Both the position numbers and the translations under genes were made by a program. The notes beneath the pieces were generated by a model, which ran no database searches, was not told where the DNA came from, and saw only the letters and a list, made by a program, of their open reading frames with translations. From assembly GCF_900102855.1 (NCBI RefSeq), contig NZ_FMWD01000005.1, positions 1-45,067 of the forward strand: a stretch of DNA of 45,067 bases. The letters run 5' to 3'. The DNA comes from Thiohalomonas denitrificans (GTDB lineage: Bacteria > Pseudomonadota > Gammaproteobacteria > Thiohalomonadales > Thiohalomonadaceae). Below, piece after piece: positions 44,802-45,067 of this stretch. How positions within the stretch are numbered: position 1 is the first letter of the stretch; each line of letters starts with the position of its first letter.

Positions 44802-45067
44802 ATGAGGTTCAAAAGGATTGCAATGGCAACTGTGCTGAGTGCCATGACTGCAACGGGTAGTGTTTGGGCGCAAGGTGCGACTTCGCCCTGTCCCTACGGA
44901 AGCGGGTGCCCTTACGGTTATCAAGGCCAGGGGCCGATGGGCAAAGGCATGCAGATGGGTCCGGGCATGGGTCCATGTATGATGGGTCCAGGTATGGGTC
45001 AGAAGGGCATGGGTCCCGGCATGGGCATGGGCCCCGGCATGGGCATGGGTCCCGGCATGGGCATGGG
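44802..45067 (+). CDS. Met/Gly/Pro-rich secreted protein (cut by window end)
   Basis: At least 88 residues. GGAGGAGG at about 44789-44796 precedes ATG 44802. Signal peptide MRFKRIAMATVLSAMTATGS and on to VWAQ. Then CPYGSGCPYGYQ with two Cys, followed by a growing run of MGPGMG / MGMGPG units that continues past the end. The DNA repeat unit is about 18 bases (ATGGGCATGGGTCCCGGC). Together with the copper ATPase this suggests a periplasmic copper-binding protein; that is inference from composition. The 3' end is unknown. Confidence 0.8.
   Translation, partial: MRFKRIAMATVLSAMTATGSVWAQGATSPCPYGSGCPYGYQGQGPMGKGMQMGPGMGPCMMGPGMGQKGMGPGMGMGPGMGMGPGMGM

Overview
The window reads as chromosomal DNA of a GC-rich gammaproteobacterium. 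The order rne / rluC / maf / yceD-rpmF-plsX-fabH-fabD-fabG-acpP-fabF-pabC-mltG and the order gacA(uvrY)-uvrC-pgsA-tRNA(Gly)-tRNA(Cys)-tRNA(Leu) are both classical gammaproteobacterial syntenies. A DsrC/TusE-family protein, a metallo-beta-lactamase/rhodanese fusion, a DUF2249 protein and a two-subunit biotin carboxylase/carboxyltransferase pair point towards a sulfur-oxidising Chromatiales-like lineage. That lineage is inferred from gene content only.

Layout. 1-5.4 kb: RNase E (minus strand, its 3' end outside the window), diverging from rluC, a HAD phosphatase and sppA. 5.4-9.4 kb: maf and a pycB-pycA pair on the minus strand, the pair interrupting the usual maf-yceD linkage. 9.8-18.3 kb: the yceD-rpmF and fatty-acid synthesis run, ending in pabC and mltG; tmk and holB, which often follow, are not there. 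18.4-19.7 kb: a nested palindrome, a small membrane protein, a BAX-inhibitor-type membrane protein and tRNA-Ser. 20-25.5 kb: a dynamin-like GTPase, gacA-uvrC-pgsA and four tRNAs (two identical Gly copies around Cys, then Leu). 25.8-30.6 kb: phosphoketolase, then convergent MBL/rhodanese and mscS. 30.8-35.8 kb: the DsrC-like gene, rsmJ, an Hpt protein, cysM, a DUF2249 protein and a PolB-type exonuclease, with two copies of an inverted-repeat-bounded mobile element. 35.9-37.6 kb: rlmD and a cupin. 37.7-45.07 kb: a copper-handling locus with a small secreted protein, copA and copB on the minus strand, and a von Willebrand A surface protein, a CPH-type copper ATPase and a Met/Gly/Pro-rich secreted protein (cut by the window end) on the plus strand.

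The housekeeping genes are unremarkable. The less explained content is the repeat landscape. Several palindromic families (a MITE-like element with 22-bp terminal inverted repeats, arrays of 9-mers in inverted orientation, REP-like hairpins and a nested palindrome) lie directly on, or run into, the stop codons of neighbouring genes. They seem to supply the last codons or the stop itself. Other points worth a second look are a near-leaderless promoter arrangement at yceD, a DsrC-like protein with one conserved Cys, an MBL domain with an altered metal motif, and a GlyGly-CTERM von Willebrand protein inside the copper locus.
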